From Paracoccaceae bacterium (GTDB lineage Bacteria; Pseudomonadota; Alphaproteobacteria; Rhodobacterales; Rhodobacteraceae), in assembly GCA_024742405.1 (NCBI GenBank), contig JANSYP010000012.1, forward strand, positions 19,201 through 83,200: a stretch of 64,000 nucleotides of DNA. The letters run 5' to 3'. The notes under the pieces were generated by a model that searched no databases, was not told the origin of the DNA, and saw nothing but the letters and a program-made list of their open reading frames with translations. A program made the translations under genes and the position numbers. Positions 9,776 to 19,389 of this stretch are shown here, piece by piece; positions within the stretch are counted from its first letter, which is position 1, and every line of letters starts with the position of its first letter.

Positions 9776-10567
9776 CTATGTCCCGCCCCCCGGTTCCGAG
9801 GTTGCAGCCTCTGTGTCGCTCGCTTCGCGCCGTTGCCGCAAGACGCGCGCCGGCAATCCTGCCGCGATTGACATTTCAGGGATGTCCGCATTGACGATGG
9901 ACCCGGCTGCAGTTGTCGCGCCGCGCCCGATCGTGACACCATCGAGCAGCACGGAATGTGTCCCGATCCAGACATCGCTGCCAATCCTGATCCCGCGCGC
10001 CCGATCCTCGCGCACCGACTGGTTGATCGGCACTGACAATTGATCGATATCGTAGTTCCCGCCGCCGACCACATAGGTGTACGCGCTCAGGAGCACATCT
10101 TCACCGACATCCACCAGGCTGGAGGAGAAGACCTCGCAGTTGAAGCCGACATTGGCGCGATTTCCGAGAACAATGTTACCGTTCTTGCAGCTCAGGATGG
10201 AGTTGCGACCGACGAAGCACTCGTCTCCAATCCGGATGCCGGTATTGGTCTCGCCCTTCGCGTCCAGCATCACGTTGTCATCGATCAGCGCGCCATCGCC
10301 AAGTTCGATCTTGTGAGGATGCCGCAGTGTCACGCCAACGCCGAAGACAACCCCGCGTCCCACCTTGCCGAGCAACCAGGGATAGGTTTTGGACCGCAGG
10401 AAGAGCCCCAGAGCGCCGGGCAGGCGCGAGAAGAAAAGCACGACGAATTCGTACTTTATAAGTGTCCAGAAATCTGTCTTGCCGATCACCATTTCTTGGT
10501 ATTTTCGAAAGGCGGACCCACGGCGCTTGCTCACGGAATCCTGGACCTTAAAGGCGGCTTCACCCAT
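9776..10567 (-). CDS. Hexapeptide-repeat acyltransferase (WcaF/CysE-type)
   Basis: 263 aa from the ATG 10567, preceded by a strong AGGAGGAA ribosome site. After an alpha-helical N-terminus, the middle and C-terminal parts are a left-handed beta-helix made of imperfect hexapeptides (for example IVLGNRANVGFNCEVF and VTIGRGATTAAGSIVNAD). The probable catalytic His lies in IGTHSVLLDG. It is predicted to O-acetylate (or otherwise acylate) an EPS sugar. The start overlaps the end of the upstream membrane-protein gene by 8 nt. Confidence 0.82.
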   Translation of the reverse strand: MGEAAFKVQDSVSKRRGSAFRKYQEMVIGKTDFWTLIKYEFVVLFFSRLPGALGLFLRSKTYPWLLGKVGRGVVFGVGVTLRHPHKIELGDGALIDDNVMLDAKGETNTGIRIGDECFVGRNSILSCKNGNIVLGNRANVGFNCEVFSSSLVDVGEDVLLSAYTYVVGGGNYDIDQLSVPINQSVREDRARGIRIGSDVWIGTHSVLLDGVTIGRGATTAAGSIVNADIPEMSIAAGLPARVLRQRREASDTEAATSEPGGGT

Positions 10568-11573
10568 CTTTTCCTCCTGGCATGGCTGCCTCACGTGTAC
10601 TTGGCGCGGTCTTTGCCCGGCGCTGCATGTTCTTGCTGTCCGCAAGGAAGATCACCCCGCCCGCCAGCGATGCCGCAAATGCCTGGGCGCGCAAGAGCAG
10701 GGCAATCGCCAGACCTTCGTCCAATGTCGCCCCCGCAGGGATCAGGAACAGCGAATAGGCCCACTCCATCACGCCGATGCCGCTGGGGGTGATCGGAACG
10801 GATGCGAGCACCAGAACGACCGGCGTCACCGCGCAAAGCACGAGGAAGTTCACATCAACATTCAGCGCGAGCGCCGCAACGTAGACATTTACAACCGCCA
10901 AGGCATGGAACAGTAGCGAGTAGGCGATCGTCTTGAGCGCCAGGGTCCGGTTCACCCAGAACCCCGCCAAGGACCCCCGCAGCTCTGCGAATTTGGCAAA
11001 GGCGCGGGAAGCATAGGGAATGGCCTGCAAACGCGACGCCACGCGCGGCCCCCCCAAGGGCGACCACATCAGCAATGTCAGAAGGATGCAGCCGCCGGTC
11101 AGGGCCAGAATCGAAAGAGAAACAACAGGCTCGCTGCGCAGAGCGGGGGTGACGACATAGGCTCCGGCCGCAAGAACCGCGAGCGTAATCAGACCGGTCA
11201 AGCGCTCCAGGAACACTGCGGCAAAGGAATGTACCTGCGAATTGACCCGTTGCCCGACGATGTAGGCGCGCGCGAAATCGCCACCGAGGCTTCCCGGAAG
11301 GAAGTTACTGAAGAAATACGAAACGATGTAGACCTTGCACAGATGCCAGACGCCAATGTCGCGCTTCATGTACCGCAAGATGAGCCGCCATTTCACACAA
11401 CTCGCGAAGATCAGAACCAACGGCATCAGGAAAACCGCGATGAGCCAGGGTGCGGATACATCCTGGAACGCCGCAATCATGCCCTTCCAGACGCCCTTCT
11501 GTGTCACCAGCAGAACGATGAGCCCGATACCGATCAGCAGCTTCACTAGGAAGAGAGCATTCGATCTGGACAT
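10560..11573 (-). CDS. Lysylphosphatidylglycerol-synthase-type transmembrane (flippase-like) protein
   Basis: 337 aa, about eight membrane segments, matching the UPF0104/MprF N-terminal flippase family (FFSNFLPGSLGGDFARAYIV near residues 88-107, and PSGIGVMEWAYSLF near 264-277). The cytoplasmic aminoacyl-transferase domain of MprF is absent, so only the membrane part exists. Members in glycan loci are thought to move lipid-linked intermediates, but the substrate here is unknown. It is the first gene of a three-gene minus-strand block with the acyltransferase and epimerase. Confidence 0.8.
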   Translation of the reverse strand: MSRSNALFLVKLLIGIGLIVLLVTQKGVWKGMIAAFQDVSAPWLIAVFLMPLVLIFASCVKWRLILRYMKRDIGVWHLCKVYIVSYFFSNFLPGSLGGDFARAYIVGQRVNSQVHSFAAVFLERLTGLITLAVLAAGAYVVTPALRSEPVVSLSILALTGGCILLTLLMWSPLGGPRVASRLQAIPYASRAFAKFAELRGSLAGFWVNRTLALKTIAYSLLFHALAVVNVYVAALALNVDVNFLVLCAVTPVVLVLASVPITPSGIGVMEWAYSLFLIPAGATLDEGLAIALLLRAQAFAASLAGGVIFLADSKNMQRRAKTAPSTREAAMPGGKDG

Positions 11574-12516
11574 GTCGCTAGCCTACTCCCCCCGCACTGC
11601 GCCGCGAATGGTATATCTGCCGTGGACGTTCTGCCGGTCGGGCGCATGCAGGACAGGCTTGTGAGTCACGCGCGCACTTTGACAGGCTGGCGTCTTATCC
11701 CTCTCCGTGCGGGTTTCCGCGCGGTCCGTAGTCGGTGGTTCGACGGCCTTTTGCCAGGGGCACGAGCGCAAACACGCGAGGTCCGAATTGCCATGAAGAT
11801 CGGTCCACTGCTGTAACGGACCCTTGGAGGCGTCCCCGATCAGGTTCGAGAATGGCGTCTTCGGCTCGACTGCTATGACCCAATACATTCAACTACACTC
11901 GCCGGATGGCCACACGAAACCGCGTATGGCGCAAAATTCCTAGCAGAATAAGCACAAGCCTCATGTTCGCTCCAAACGAAATGTCGCCTTTGGCCCGTGA
12001 CGTCGCGCAATCCCGGCACGTCCGGTTCATTCTCCCGACCCGACGAGAGCGTACGTCAAGGCCCGTTCTGCGACAAAACTGGGCGCCAAACCGAGTCTTG
12101 AATAGATGCGAAGACACTCTGCGTCCCGCAGCACGCTTGGTGATCCGGGATCTGCAGGGGCGCGGCCAGTGACCCACTCACCGCATATCCAATGGATCTT
12201 GCCAAGTGATGACCGGTCAGCGATGGAGCCGTCCCACCGGGTTTGAGGAAAACGCGCCCAAGACCGGCGCTCGCGACACGCCATCCGACCGCAAGCGCAG
12301 ACCTGTCCGCTCTAAGCCGAGCGTATCGCGCAGCAGATTGCACTTGATCGCCACGCGTCGCTGCCGATCGGGGTCACATTCACGCGCAGGACCGAAAGAC
12401 CCTTTTAACAACCGTTCCGCCACTCGCTAAAATCTGGCCAAATGCCCCTCGCGGCGCTAACGCTTTCGTCGCGAATGCCGGCCTCTTTGCGATGCGGGAC
12501 AGTATAGGGACGCGTT
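11574..12516. other. Gene-poor 943 bp region
   Basis: No reading frame here has coding character: the small ORFs are rich in Arg, Ser and Pro on both strands, as expected from non-coding high-GC DNA. It separates a minus-strand and a plus-strand block, so it should contain two divergent promoters. No RNA gene, repeat or insertion sequence was recognised. Confidence 0.45.
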
Positions 12517-13281
12517 ATGGTGACCAAGTCTGATCTGGACGAGCGTGAGGTGTCGCAGAACGGCAGCCCGGCCAAGGAATTCGGCGACGAGGCCGCAGCG
12601 ACCGACGACTACGCAAAGCGCTTTTCGGGTCCCGCGGGCGCGTATTTTCTGCAGGTTCAAGCAGATTACCTGAAAGAGCTTTGCGCACCCTGGCCCGATG
12701 GGACCGTGCTCGATGTCGGTGGTGGACATGGTCAGGTGGCCGAGGCGTTGCTGCCGAGCGGGCGCCAGGTCACCGTGGCGAGCAGCCTGGGTCTGGGAGA
12801 AACGCAGGCCGCCCGCTTCGGCTCGGTGGGCAACATGTTCTTCAAGACCTGCGACCTCGGCGCTTTGCCCTTCGACGACCGGTCTTTCGATGTCGTCGTC
12901 TCGATTCGCATGCTGGCCCATGTGGATGACTGGCCCGGGTATCTGGCAGAGCTGGCCCGCGTGGCGCGTCACGCCGTGATCGTGGATTTCGCCGAGAAGA
13001 GAAGCGTCAATGCGATCTCCGGCAGTCTCTTCGGCCTAAAGAAAGCCATCGAAAAGAACACGCGTAGTTTTCACATGCACCGACGCGCGGAGATCACCGA
13101 AACCCTGGCGAAATGCGGCTTCGAAGATCCGACGGCCTGTCCGCAATTCGTGCTGCCGATGGCACTGCACCGTGGCGTGGGCAAGGGGTCATGGTCGCGC
13201 GCCGCCGAAAGCGGCATGGGCGCATTGGGGCTGAAACGCTTCGGCTCACCCGTTCTACTCCGCATGACCAGGAGTGCATGA
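12517..13281 (+). CDS. Class I SAM-dependent methyltransferase
   Basis: 254 aa. The SAM-binding motif I VLDVGGGHGQVAEALL starts at residue 64; the motif II region is LPFDDRSFDVVVSIRMLAHV, typical of Methyltransf_11/25 enzymes. The C-terminal third is an extra helical region. It probably methylates a sugar, lipid or carboxylate in the EPS pathway; the acceptor is unknown. It opens a plus-strand run with the membrane protein and sulfatase that follow. Confidence 0.8.
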   Translation: MVTKSDLDEREVSQNGSPAKEFGDEAAATDDYAKRFSGPAGAYFLQVQADYLKELCAPWPDGTVLDVGGGHGQVAEALLPSGRQVTVASSLGLGETQAARFGSVGNMFFKTCDLGALPFDDRSFDVVVSIRMLAHVDDWPGYLAELARVARHAVIVDFAEKRSVNAISGSLFGLKKAIEKNTRSFHMHRRAEITETLAKCGFEDPTACPQFVLPMALHRGVGKGSWSRAAESGMGALGLKRFGSPVLLRMTRSA

Positions 13282-13364
13282 ATCCGGTCTCTTCGGGACT
13301 CTGGCACGGCGCGGTCCGCGAACAGATGCCGGCATAAGTCGTCAGCAGACGGGACGCGCGTGAA

Positions 13365-14273
13365 ATGCCCAACACTCTTGCCCATATGGGAGCACAGGCG
13401 CTCATCACGCGCGGGCTGATCGCGCGGGCGGACCTGGGCTGGATCTGGCTCGGTGTCCTGCTGCCCGACCTGCCTTGGATCGCGCAGCGCGCCATCAAGC
13501 TGCTACCGGTCTCCATCGATCCGATCGACTTGAGGCTCTATGCCGTGGTGCAAAGCACGCTACTCTTTTGCCTGGTGGCCGCGGCAGGTTTCGCGCTGCT
13601 GTCCGCACGACCGGGCCGCGTCTTTTCCATTCTCGCCCTGGGCTCGGTCCTGCATCTTCTGCTCGACGCGACCCAGACGAAATGGGCCAACGGTGTTTTG
13701 CTGTTTGCGCCGGTCGACTGGCATGTCTTGAATTTCGGGCTTTATTGGCCTGAGACTTGGCCGAGCTATGCGCTGAGCCTTTTGGGCCTGTTCTATGTTG
13801 CCTGGGCCTTTGCGGGCAGCCGGCCCAGCGGAATGACGCGCCCGCATCTCGCGGCATCGCGCAAAGCTGCGGCGTGCGCCATCTTTGGTCTCTATGCCCT
13901 CGGGCCACTCACACTGATGCCGCAAGCCCAAGCGGCGGATGTGCATTTCACCGGTACGCTGCGCGCGGAAGCCGACAGGCGGGGTAAAGCAATCGAATTT
14001 GACCGCGCAAGGATCGAGCACCTGTCCGACGGCTCGCCGGTTCTGGCGGTCTGGACCGGCGAAACCCTCGCGGTGACGGGCGTCGCGATCCCTCCCGATG
14101 CGCTGCTGGCATCGGTGAAAGGGCGCTTTGTCGATGCCAAAACGGTCGAGGTCACGGCGCTATACACCCACGCCCCGGGACGGCGGGACCTGATCACATG
14201 GGTCGGGCTCGGCCTCATTCTCGTCTGGTGGTTCTGGACGTTGACCGCCCGCCGTCGGAAGTCTGGTGTATGA
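13365..14273 (+). CDS. Integral membrane protein, YdjM/DUF457-like metal-dependent hydrolase
   Basis: 302 aa with several membrane segments. The start MPNTLAHMGAQALITRG, the motif LLPDLPWIAQ and the helix VLHLLLDATQTKWANG resemble the His/Asp pattern of YdjM-type (LexA-regulated) membrane hydrolases. An extra soluble region of about 100 residues (about 190-280) precedes a final membrane helix at the C-terminus, which is not usual in the short family members. The function is unknown. It lies between the methyltransferase and sulfatase. Confidence 0.55.
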   Translation: MPNTLAHMGAQALITRGLIARADLGWIWLGVLLPDLPWIAQRAIKLLPVSIDPIDLRLYAVVQSTLLFCLVAAAGFALLSARPGRVFSILALGSVLHLLLDATQTKWANGVLLFAPVDWHVLNFGLYWPETWPSYALSLLGLFYVAWAFAGSRPSGMTRPHLAASRKAAACAIFGLYALGPLTLMPQAQAADVHFTGTLRAEADRRGKAIEFDRARIEHLSDGSPVLAVWTGETLAVTGVAIPPDALLASVKGRFVDAKTVEVTALYTHAPGRRDLITWVGLGLILVWWFWTLTARRRKSGV

Positions 14274-14411
14274 TCGGCCAAGCCCAGTTGGGTAACCCTG
14301 CCAGGCGCGAGGGCACAGGGTCAAACTGCAGTAAACTGTATGTTGGGAGACGCACCCGCCCTATCGGTGTATTTGCGGACGTGGATTTCATGGTTCAGCG
14401 GAGTTTTTGAC

Positions 14412-16070
14412 ATGCTGCTCACACACCCAAAGCCGCTTCTGACTTTGGCGCTTTCGGTGTTTGGGACGCTCGCGTCCGCCGCCTCCGCAGCGGAGCCTCC
14501 CAACATCGTGCTGCTTCTGGTTGAAGACCTCAGCCCGCGCATCGGTGCCTTTGGGGACCCGGTCGCAAACACGCCGAACCTCGATGAACTCGCCGCCGAA
14601 GGGCTGCGGCTGACGAATGTCTTCACCGCGGCACCGGTTTGTGCGCCGAGCCGCGCGGCACTTTTCACCGGTCTCTATCCGCAAACTTTCGGCGCACAGC
14701 ACATGCGCGCGCGCCAGTCCGCGGTGCCGCCAGCCGGGGTCATACCCTTCCCCGAAATCCTGCGCGAGCACGGCTATTACACGATCATGCAGGGCAAGAA
14801 CGACTTCCAGTTCGATGCGCCCTCCACGATGTGGGACGTAAACTCTCCCGACGCATCGCTGAAGAACCTTCCCGCCGATCAACCCTTCTTTGCAGTTCTC
14901 CAGAACGGCGCGACTCACGAGAGCGGGCTGTGGCGGGACTGGGGCGTGCAGCTCAAGCGCTTTGCCAAGACCGCGACCAACTGCGTGTCCTGCGCATTGG
15001 CGATGCTCAAACCCGCCAGATGGAACGACGCCGAGGTCCCGCCTTACCTGCCCGACACGCCCAAGGTGCGGGCGGAAATGAACCGGCTCTATGCCAATGT
15101 CCATGTCATGGACGCCTGGGTCGGTCAGCAGATTGCACAGCTCGACCGCGCCGGATTGCTCGACGACACTGTCGTGATCTGGACGACAGACCATGGCGAT
15201 GGTCTGCCGCGAGCCAAACGCTCTCTTTATGACAGCGGCATCAAGGTCCCGATGATCATCCGGTATCCCGATGGCAGTCGCGAGGGCCAGATCGACGAGA
15301 GGCTCGTATCCTTCGTGGATCTGCCGGCCATGATCCTGACCCTCGCAGGGATCGACCCGCCAGCCTATCTAACCCACGTCCCGCGCACGTCCGACGGACT
15401 GCCAGAACGCGAGGCCATCTTTGCCGTCAGCGACCGTATGGACAACGCCCGGGACCGGGGCCGGGCGGTGCGCGATACCCAGTACAAATACATCCGGAAC
15501 TACGAGCCCGACGCTCCTCTGCTGGCCGAGATCCCCTATCGCGAACGCCTCGACTCGATGTCCGAGATGCGCAGACTGCAATCCGAAGGCACGTTGTCGC
15601 CCACGCTGGAAGCCTATCTCGCGCCCGAACGCGCCCCTGAAGAGCTCTACGACACCCAGGCCGATCCCCATGAGATGATCAACCTCGCGGCGGACCCCAC
15701 TCAGGCGGACATTCTGCAGGCGCTTCGCGACACGCTCGATGCCTGGCTCGCCGAGACCGGAGATCTGAGCGACATCCCCGAGGACGAGATGAGTGCGGTT
15801 CTATGGGAAGGCGAGGCGCAACCGCGCACTGCGCCACCGCGGTTTACAGCCATCGAGACCGACGCGGGCCTGGCCCTGGCGATCACGTCCGACAGCGAAG
15901 GCGCGTCGATCGAATTTCGGCAGGCGGACGATCCGGATGCTCGCTGGCGCCTCTATACCGGACCCCTCGCGCTGCCCGTCGCAGGCCCCCTTGAGGCTCG
16001 GGCCAGCCGCTACGGGTTCAAACCCAGCGATCACGCAACCAGCACTCCGGAGGACCTCCAGGTTCGGTAG
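14412..16070 (+). CDS. Secreted sulfatase (alkaline-phosphatase superfamily)
   Basis: 552 aa from the ATG 14412, which gives a clean signal peptide (MLLTHPKPLLTLALSVFGTL, cleavage near ASA-AEPPN). Metal ligands are in VEDLSPR (residue about 39). The formylglycine-forming cysteine is C77 in VCAPSRAALFTG, matching C-x-P-S-R. A second metal site is TTDHGDG. The layout resembles heparan N-sulfatase-like enzymes. It would remove sulfate from a polysaccharide in the periplasm or outside. Three sulfotransferase genes in the window fit a sulfated EPS. The maturase for Cys77 is not in the window. Confidence 0.88.
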   Translation: MLLTHPKPLLTLALSVFGTLASAASAAEPPNIVLLLVEDLSPRIGAFGDPVANTPNLDELAAEGLRLTNVFTAAPVCAPSRAALFTGLYPQTFGAQHMRARQSAVPPAGVIPFPEILREHGYYTIMQGKNDFQFDAPSTMWDVNSPDASLKNLPADQPFFAVLQNGATHESGLWRDWGVQLKRFAKTATNCVSCALAMLKPARWNDAEVPPYLPDTPKVRAEMNRLYANVHVMDAWVGQQIAQLDRAGLLDDTVVIWTTDHGDGLPRAKRSLYDSGIKVPMIIRYPDGSREGQIDERLVSFVDLPAMILTLAGIDPPAYLTHVPRTSDGLPEREAIFAVSDRMDNARDRGRAVRDTQYKYIRNYEPDAPLLAEIPYRERLDSMSEMRRLQSEGTLSPTLEAYLAPERAPEELYDTQADPHEMINLAADPTQADILQALRDTLDAWLAETGDLSDIPEDEMSAVLWEGEAQPRTAPPRFTAIETDAGLALAITSDSEGASIEFRQADDPDARWRLYTGPLALPVAGPLEARASRYGFKPSDHATSTPEDLQVR

Positions 16071-16255
16071 CGAAAGGTCAGAGGCGCGAACGCCATGCAA
16101 GACGGCGGATCGACGGGACGCGCAGCCGGTGGAATTCCCAAGAAAGGATTTCTGTCCTATGCTCCCGCCAGATTTGGTTTCAGTGGGCAACGAGCGTTCC
16201 GACGTCGCTCGCTGCCTCCAGGTTGCAGTGCGAAGATGGGTTTGAGGGTTTTGTC

Positions 16256-17113
16256 ATGCGTCCAGGAGTAATCGGAATCGGCGCGCAGAAATGCGCCTCC
16301 TCCTGGCTCCACGCGGTGGCCGGAACCCATCCCGAGATCGGCACCTCCGAGCCCAAGGAGGTCGACTTCTTCTCCTACTATTTCGACCGGGGTTATCGCT
16401 GGTACGAAGGGCATTTCGCCCAAACTCCCAAGGCAAAAGTCTATTTCGAGAGCTCGCCCTCCTATTTCTACGATCCGCGCACGCCGGGGCGTGTCCATGC
16501 CTACGGGGCCGACCTTCGGGTGCTGGCGATGCTGCGCGACCCGGTCAAACGCGCCTTTTCGAACCACATGCACGAGATCATCCAAGGCCACATACCGCCC
16601 TGCCCGTTCGAGGACGGACTCGCCAACAATCCCACCTATGTCGATCAGGGGCGTTACGGAACGCATCTGGCACGCTGGTACGACGCGTTCCCGGCCGATC
16701 AGATGCTGGTCCTGTTTGCCGAGGATATCGCCGTCGATGCCGGGGCATCGGCCCGTACGGTGTTCGGTTTTTTCGGCGTCGATCCGGAGTTTGACAGCCC
16801 GATTCTGCTTGAACGTCGCAACGAAAGCGACCGCGCCCGCCTGCCGGCTTTGCGCGCGGGCCTGCGGGCGGGTGGCGACTGGATGCGCCGCCGCGGGCTT
16901 GAACCTGCTCTGGCCCGGATCAAACAGGCGGGACCGGTGTCCTCGCTGCTCAACGCGAACAAGGTCGAAATCCGCGACGAGATCCCACCGATGCGCGCCG
17001 AGACCGTCGCGAGGCTGACCGAGACCTTCGCGCCTGAGATGGAGCGCCTCCGGCAGATTCTGGGACGCGACAGTCTGCCGTGGGACGCAAGGCCTGTGGC
17101 CGCCGCGCAATGA
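16256..17113 (+). CDS. PAPS-dependent sulfotransferase
   Basis: 285 aa from the ATG 16256 (GAGGG 7 nt upstream). The 5'-phosphosulfate loop is GAQKCASSWL (residues 9-18) and the 3'-phosphate site is in MLRDPVKRAFSNHMHE. It resembles heparan-type (Sulfotransfer_1/3) sugar sulfotransferases and would transfer sulfate from PAPS to a hydroxyl of an EPS precursor in the cytoplasm. Its stop overlaps the start of the next glycosyltransferase by 4 nt (ATGA), so the sulfated sugar may be the one handled by that enzyme. Confidence 0.85.
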   Translation: MRPGVIGIGAQKCASSWLHAVAGTHPEIGTSEPKEVDFFSYYFDRGYRWYEGHFAQTPKAKVYFESSPSYFYDPRTPGRVHAYGADLRVLAMLRDPVKRAFSNHMHEIIQGHIPPCPFEDGLANNPTYVDQGRYGTHLARWYDAFPADQMLVLFAEDIAVDAGASARTVFGFFGVDPEFDSPILLERRNESDRARLPALRAGLRAGGDWMRRRGLEPALARIKQAGPVSSLLNANKVEIRDEIPPMRAETVARLTETFAPEMERLRQILGRDSLPWDARPVAAAQ

Positions 17114-18339
17114 CGCCCGGCGCGACCGGCGCACAGACGTTTGCGCCCCCCACAGAGACCGGCGCGACCGAGCATCCGCTCAAGCTGCTCGTCTTCGGCT
17201 TCGATGCCGCCGAAGCCGCACAGATCCGGCGGATGCGCAGCTACCTGGACTGCGGTTTCGACGTCACCGGCTTCATGATGCGCCGGGCCAACATGAATGC
17301 CGACTTCGTGCCGTTCTGGGACAATGTCCATCTCTACAACACCGCAAACGAGAGCCCGGCCCGCCGTGCCGCCGCGGTCGCGGGTTCGGTGGGCAAGCTC
17401 CTGGCCCATCGCGACAAGCTTGCCGGCACCGATGTCATCGTGGCGCGCAATCTCGACATGCTGGCCATCGCCGCCGCGGCGCAGGCCATGATCCGGCCCC
17501 GGCCGCCTCTGATCTACGAATGCCTGGACATCCACGACTTGATGACGTCGTCGGGCGTCAAGGGTGCCGCCCTGCGTCGGGTGGAGCGGGGGCTATTGGC
17601 GCGCTGTGCGTCGCTGATCGTCTCCTCGCCAGCTTTTGTCCGCGAGTATTTCGCCCCGGTGCAGGGCTGGACTGGGCCGGTCACGCTTTTGGAGAACAAG
17701 CTCCGCCTCGGCGACACTGACCCGACGCGACCCGACCCAGCCCCGCCAGCCACCGAGATGCCCGAGACCTGGACGGCGGAGCGTCCGCTGGTCCTGGGAT
17801 GGGTCGGCACCTTGCGCTGCGCCCCGAGCCTGGCCTTGCTCGCGGCGGTCGCAGACAGGCTCGGCCCGCGAGTCCGGGTCGCGCTCCATGGCATCGTCCA
17901 CAGCCACGCGGTGCCGGATTTCGACAGGATCGTCGCTGCGCGAGACAACATGACCTGGTACGGCGCCTACAACTATCCCGGTGATCTGGCCGAGATCTAC
18001 AGCGACTGCGATCTGGTCTGGTCTCAGGACCTCTGGCAATGGGGCACGAACTCCACATGGCTGCTGCCGAACAGGATCTACGAAGCGAGCTACTACGGCT
18101 GCCCCTCGCTCGCCGTCGCGGGCAGCGAAACCGGTGTGCGGGTTGCAGACGGGCTGGGCTGGACCATCCCAGCGCCCGAATCTGCAGCCCTGGCCGACCT
18201 GCTGGACCGGCTCTCGCCGGTGGACGTGGCCGCGTGCCGTCGCGCTTTGCTCTCTCGTCCCGAAACAGATTTCCGCCAGACACGCGAGGAGGTCGCAGCC
18301 GCAATACGCCTCCCCCTCGGCACCGTGCCAGTGACCTGA
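17110..18339 (+). CDS. Glycosyltransferase, GT-B fold (GT4-like)
   Basis: 409 aa, starting at the ATG 17110 that overlaps the sulfotransferase stop. It has two Rossmann halves: the N-terminal acceptor domain begins LKLLVFGFDAAEAAQIRRM, and the C-terminal donor domain includes RPLVLGWVGTLRCAPSL and the nucleotide-sugar loop NRIYEASYYGCPSLAVAGSE. It is predicted to add one sugar to the lipid-linked repeat unit at the inner face of the membrane. The donor and linkage cannot be read from sequence. Confidence 0.75.
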   Translation: MTPGATGAQTFAPPTETGATEHPLKLLVFGFDAAEAAQIRRMRSYLDCGFDVTGFMMRRANMNADFVPFWDNVHLYNTANESPARRAAAVAGSVGKLLAHRDKLAGTDVIVARNLDMLAIAAAAQAMIRPRPPLIYECLDIHDLMTSSGVKGAALRRVERGLLARCASLIVSSPAFVREYFAPVQGWTGPVTLLENKLRLGDTDPTRPDPAPPATEMPETWTAERPLVLGWVGTLRCAPSLALLAAVADRLGPRVRVALHGIVHSHAVPDFDRIVAARDNMTWYGAYNYPGDLAEIYSDCDLVWSQDLWQWGTNSTWLLPNRIYEASYYGCPSLAVAGSETGVRVADGLGWTIPAPESAALADLLDRLSPVDVAACRRALLSRPETDFRQTREEVAAAIRLPLGTVPVT

Positions 18340-18372
18340 ACGGTCGCGACCAAACCAGCGTAAACCGCTTTA

Positions 18373-19389
18373 TTAAACCGGGTCGGACGCGACCTGCGGC
18401 GACCGAGGCACAGCCCGCGGGATTGCACTCAGAAAGCCCAGCCCCCAGGCAAGATGCATGATGGCAAGGGCGGGCGCCCCCATGAGCCCGCAGACAGACC
18501 GGTGCCGCAGCGCCTGGGACGCAGCGGCAGCCCCGACGAGCACCAGATAGAGCAGCGGCCACAGGAGCGGCAGCCGCGTCCAGGGCAACGCGAGGATCGC
18601 TACCACCACGAGCAAAGTGTGGAAAACGGGGATCATCTGCCGCGGCGCGGGGCGTACGGCGTGCTTGCGGCAGGTGCGCGCCCGGCCAGCGCCATACTTG
18701 AAGTACTGCCGCCAGAGACCCGGCGCGGTGCTCCGGGGGAAATAGCCGATCCGAATATCCGCATCGAGCCAGATCCGATGGCCTGCCGCGATCACCCGCC
18801 GATCGTATTCCGCATCCTCGTTGGCCGCAAAGCCGGTGTCGTATCCACCGAGAGCGCGGAACACGTCCATGCGGAACGCCGCGTGATGGCCGTGCTCGAC
18901 GAAGTGCGACCGGACGCCGCCGCGATGGGGCGAGCCGCCGGCGCCAAGCTTGCTGTCGGCAATCCAGGTCAATCCGCGCTGAAAGCAACCCTGCAGCGCC
19001 ACCGCGTCCATCGGGACAACGACCGATGCCGCGCCGCTCGCGTCGAGGCTGCTCACCAGCGCGCTGACATAGCCCGGCGGATAGGCCGCGTGGGCGTCGC
19101 AGCGGACCAGAATGTCATAGCCGTCATAGTTCGGCGCGAGAAAGAGGTTCAGCGCTGCCGCCTGAATGCGCCCGGGGTTATTGATGAGGCGCAGATTGGG
19201 GTAACGGACCGACAGATTGCGCACGATGGCCTGGGTGCCGTCGGTGCTGCCGCCATCGGCAACGACCACGGGGCAGATCGCGGCAATCGGGTCACCGTCC
19301 ATCAGCGCCGTGAGAACGTCCGCGATATGGTCCGCTTCATTCAGCGTGGGGATCGCCACGATCACAGCCGGCGCGGCCGCGGTTACCAT
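18373..19389 (-). CDS. Glycosyltransferase family 2, ExoA-like, membrane anchored
   Basis: 338 aa from the ATG 19389, which overlaps the upstream GT2 gene by 7 nt. The GT-A fold shows VAIPTLNEADHI, VADGGSTDGT and the divalent-metal motif CDAHAAYPPGYV, which is the variant typical of succinoglycan ExoA (beta-1,3-glucosyltransferase). Three hydrophobic stretches at the C-terminus (about residues 250-330) anchor it, as in ExoA. It extends the lipid-linked repeat unit. A longer upstream reading frame into the neighbour gene was rejected. Confidence 0.82.
   Translation of the reverse strand: MVTAAAPAVIVAIPTLNEADHIADVLTALMDGDPIAAICPVVVADGGSTDGTQAIVRNLSVRYPNLRLINNPGRIQAAALNLFLAPNYDGYDILVRCDAHAAYPPGYVSALVSSLDASGAASVVVPMDAVALQGCFQRGLTWIADSKLGAGGSPHRGGVRSHFVEHGHHAAFRMDVFRALGGYDTGFAANEDAEYDRRVIAAGHRIWLDADIRIGYFPRSTAPGLWRQYFKYGAGRARTCRKHAVRPAPRQMIPVFHTLLVVVAILALPWTRLPLLWPLLYLVLVGAAAASQALRHRSVCGLMGAPALAIMHLAWGLGFLSAIPRAVPRSPQVASDPV

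Noticed and set aside
12027..12284. Minus-strand frame with a GNAT-like phrase (LRIYSRLGLAPSF)
   Set aside because: Only a few residues resemble an acetyltransferase end; no cofactor motif and poor coding character around it.
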